From positions 7,253,947 through 7,317,946 of the forward strand of contig OZ007580.1 in NCBI GenBank assembly GCA_963931925.1: 64,000 nucleotides of DNA, given 5' to 3'. Numbering within the stretch: position 1 is the first letter of the stretch; every line of letters begins with the position of its first letter. A program made the translations under genes and the position numbers. The notes beneath the pieces were generated by a model, which did no database searches, was not told where the DNA came from, and saw nothing but the letters and a program-made list of their open reading frames with translations. Origin of the DNA: Onchidella celtica (taxonomy: Eukaryota; Mollusca; Gastropoda; Systellommatophora; Onchidiidae). Below, piece after piece: positions 61,836 to 64,000 of the stretch.

Positions 61836-61929
<94 letters not shown>

Positions 61930-62330
61930 ATAAACATAGTCATATATATACCGATAATAAATTTACGTGTACACAAATAATACGACTTCTACAACTCAAC
62001 ATAAGCAAAACACAAACACGTATTGTGGCATCCCTATAACACACCACCCGTGCTCCATAAAACTGTAATTTACACACACGCGCAAACACATACTAGCACT
62101 CACGCATGCACGTATGCGCACACCTACACCTCTCTCTCCACTATTTGTGATAGACACTGCGCAAATGAGAACCTCACATAACACACACAGTATTACACAC
62201 CAAATCCCCAACACAGCCATCTACTAACATACACAGCACAAAACTGGCCGCTCACTCATACACATCGTAACATATGCACACACACATGCACACACAGCAC
62301 ACCCGGACAAGATCCAACCCTAGCCCCACC
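61050..62330. repeat. CT- and CA-rich low-complexity stretch
   Basis: CT arrays to 61930 are followed by CA-rich, non-perfect sequence (ACACACAC blocks) to about 62310. Frames here are low-complexity. Confidence 0.85.
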
Positions 62331-62540
62331 CATCGATTTCCAATGCACAATCCTTGCAAGCAGAGAGCACCCAGGATGAGTAGACGCCAGGCTTAAGGGC
62401 CCATTACTCACTCGCATCTAACACTTTCTTGCACTGACACTGCCAACTCATCATGCGATGACAAGATACAGCACAGCTCCGGGCCACACTCAGATATCTC
62501 AAGATAATCATGGTATTAGATCTATGCATGGTCTTACGCC

Positions 62541-62895
62541 AGTGCCGGATTGACCATTCGGCTAGGTAGGATGAAGCCTAGGCCCTCAAAATCTAGGGGG
62601 GGGGGGGATGGGGGGGGGGGGGGGCTCGCGGCCTCAGGCCAATCTGCATAATATTTTGTGACACGCATAGCCTTTTCTTACATGTATATGGTGTTACAAT
62701 GCACTGTAGTTTCTGAACAATTTTTTTTGCAATAATTGTCCTAGCTTATGTCCTTTCCAGAAGGAATTGCGAAGTGCGGAATTTTAAACACCCGTCATCA
62801 TCCTCGTTACTCGAATTATTTAAACCACTTCCACCTTACTCTTGGCGTGAAGGTGGAGGATTAGTAGGGACCTCTAGGGCCTCTCTTCATTTAAA
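62541..62895. mobile_element. Possible TIR element with CCGGATTT ends
   Basis: GCCAGTGCCGGATTGACC at the left faces TTTAAATCCGGCCCTTAC at the right. The inner parts GCCTAGGCCCTC and CTAGGGCCTC also pair. The interior has a long poly-G run (62597-62623) and a segment ACAATGCACTGTAGTTTCTG that also occurs at 55836. Confidence 0.5.
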
Positions 62896-64000
62896 TCCGG
62901 CCCTTACTTTGCACCCTCGTAGTGCAATGTTTTCCAGATTACTGGAACATAAAAATTAATCGACTGCAAATACTGCGTTTCCAGGTCATACACATTGTTT
63001 ACAAACGGGAATACGGACACGCCCACATAATCTTGTATTTAAAAAAATACACATCCTACTCGCGTTCCTCTGTCTTTTCAACATTTAACACTGTCTTTCT
63101 AAGCTTTAAAACTAAGCTTTTCAAAGCTCTGGAATTCGATACCTCAAAACTTGACAGGTGTACAAAATACTGAAATTTTCAAGAAGCATCTCAAAACACG
63201 CCTTTTCAATTGATGGAATACAATCACATCTGTTCTTAACCGTTGTCAAATGTTTCAATAATAACATGTTCCTGTATTTGCGATTTGATTGTGAGTGGTA
63301 GAACGACAGTGAATCCCTTTCAGCTTGTATTACAGGTTGAAGCGCTATAACATTATATGTTACTATTATTATTATTATCATAAAAATATCGTCATCGTTA
63401 TCTACTGTCTTATATTTTCTTGGAAAAAAAAAGTTCATGCCTCCCCACCTCCCTTTCTCTCCATCTCCTCTTTCATGCAGCTTTCTCCTTCCTACTTCCT
63501 ACTCTCACTTTCATCCCCTCTTGCCCTGCCTCACGCACTAGCTAGACTGTTCATGCAGCGTTACATCCTAGGCCTAGCAGAGATCTTCATGCTCACCCGA
63601 GCACACACAGAATGATGCACTCACTCACAAGCTCAACTCTTGCGTTGAACACAAAGAAAGAAAAAAAAAATCTATAAAGTTTGCCCTGCTGTTGCTGCAA
63701 ATGCATTGTTGTCGACACTGTTGTCGTTGCACATGCTGATACAAAGTACCGTTTAGTTGATGTTGTTACTGATAAGCACAAGCTCACAATGCAAAGGACA
63801 GTCGTAATGAATTGTTCTTCAGATCACAGATGTTGCTGTCGTTAATCCTGCTGTTGCATTTGTTGATGTCGTATGTAAATGTAATAATTGCTGACGGTTT
63901 TTACCTGAAACCATGTTTCGGTTCGTTATGAATGCTAACCCTGTAGGTTCCGGGTATGGAAAGAAAACAAAATTTGTTAAATATCTAAAGCACATTATAA
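62896..64000. other. No recognised gene
   Basis: AT-rich with a TTA/TTATTA run near 63362-63380 and a poly-A tract near 63660. The end-of-window motif TGTTGnTGTCGTTG is trinucleotide-like. No exon is supported. Confidence 0.5.

Noticed and set aside
1-64000. CRISPR array or prokaryotic defence system
   Set aside because: The regular repeats here are minisatellites or coding repeats without unique equal-length spacers, and the exon-intron structure is eukaryotic.

Overview
This is nuclear DNA from an animal, most likely a marine invertebrate, with a mollusc as my weak best guess. The evidence is small exons with GT/AG borders separated by long AT-rich introns, one conserved metazoan gene, a tRNA-derived SINE, a decayed LINE tail, many short inverted-repeat transposons and very abundant simple repeats. 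No bacterial operon, CRISPR array or rRNA gene is visible. The phylum cannot be fixed from sequence alone.

The left 27 kb holds one host gene on the + strand. It has 13 coding exons from 1864 to 27264 and about 475 codons. Exon order, splice phases and local protein similarity identify it as a MINDY-4/MINDY-4B (FAM188B-type) deubiquitinase relative. The usual catalytic Cys aligns with Arg and the catalytic His with Leu, so it is read as a MINDY-4B-like pseudoenzyme. All exon junctions agree in phase except exon 8 to exon 9.

An antisense unit of about 3.4 kb (15.05-18.43 kb) lies inside the 6.9-kb intron 6. It is a two-exon gene encoding an integrase of the KRBA2/SCAND3-like type: HHCC zinc finger, DDE core, a 13-unit array of an 11-residue repeat, and a Cys-rich CXC-like tail. 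One in-frame TAA separates the array from the tail. Both flanks carry related blocks of short GGCATTTCC/GGAATGCC palindromes, partly in inverted orientation. This looks like an integrase-powered DNA transposon and is the most interesting system in the window.

From 27 to 50 kb no convincing host gene is seen. The stretch holds inverted-repeat elements: a TTAA-flanked one at 28.4 kb, a 291-bp one at 30.9 kb, and a 2.46-kb element at 37.2-39.7 kb with matching ends and a GCTT target duplication. It also has a possible solo LTR at 43-43.8 kb and several tandem duplications. From 50 to 63 kb the DNA is dominated by microsatellites, minisatellites and short transposons, including a SINE nested in a LINE tail at 53.1-53.8 kb.

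Apart from host exons and one antisense transposon gene, the window is mostly layered transposon remains. Non-autonomous families found in two or more copies are described so that they can be traced elsewhere in the genome.
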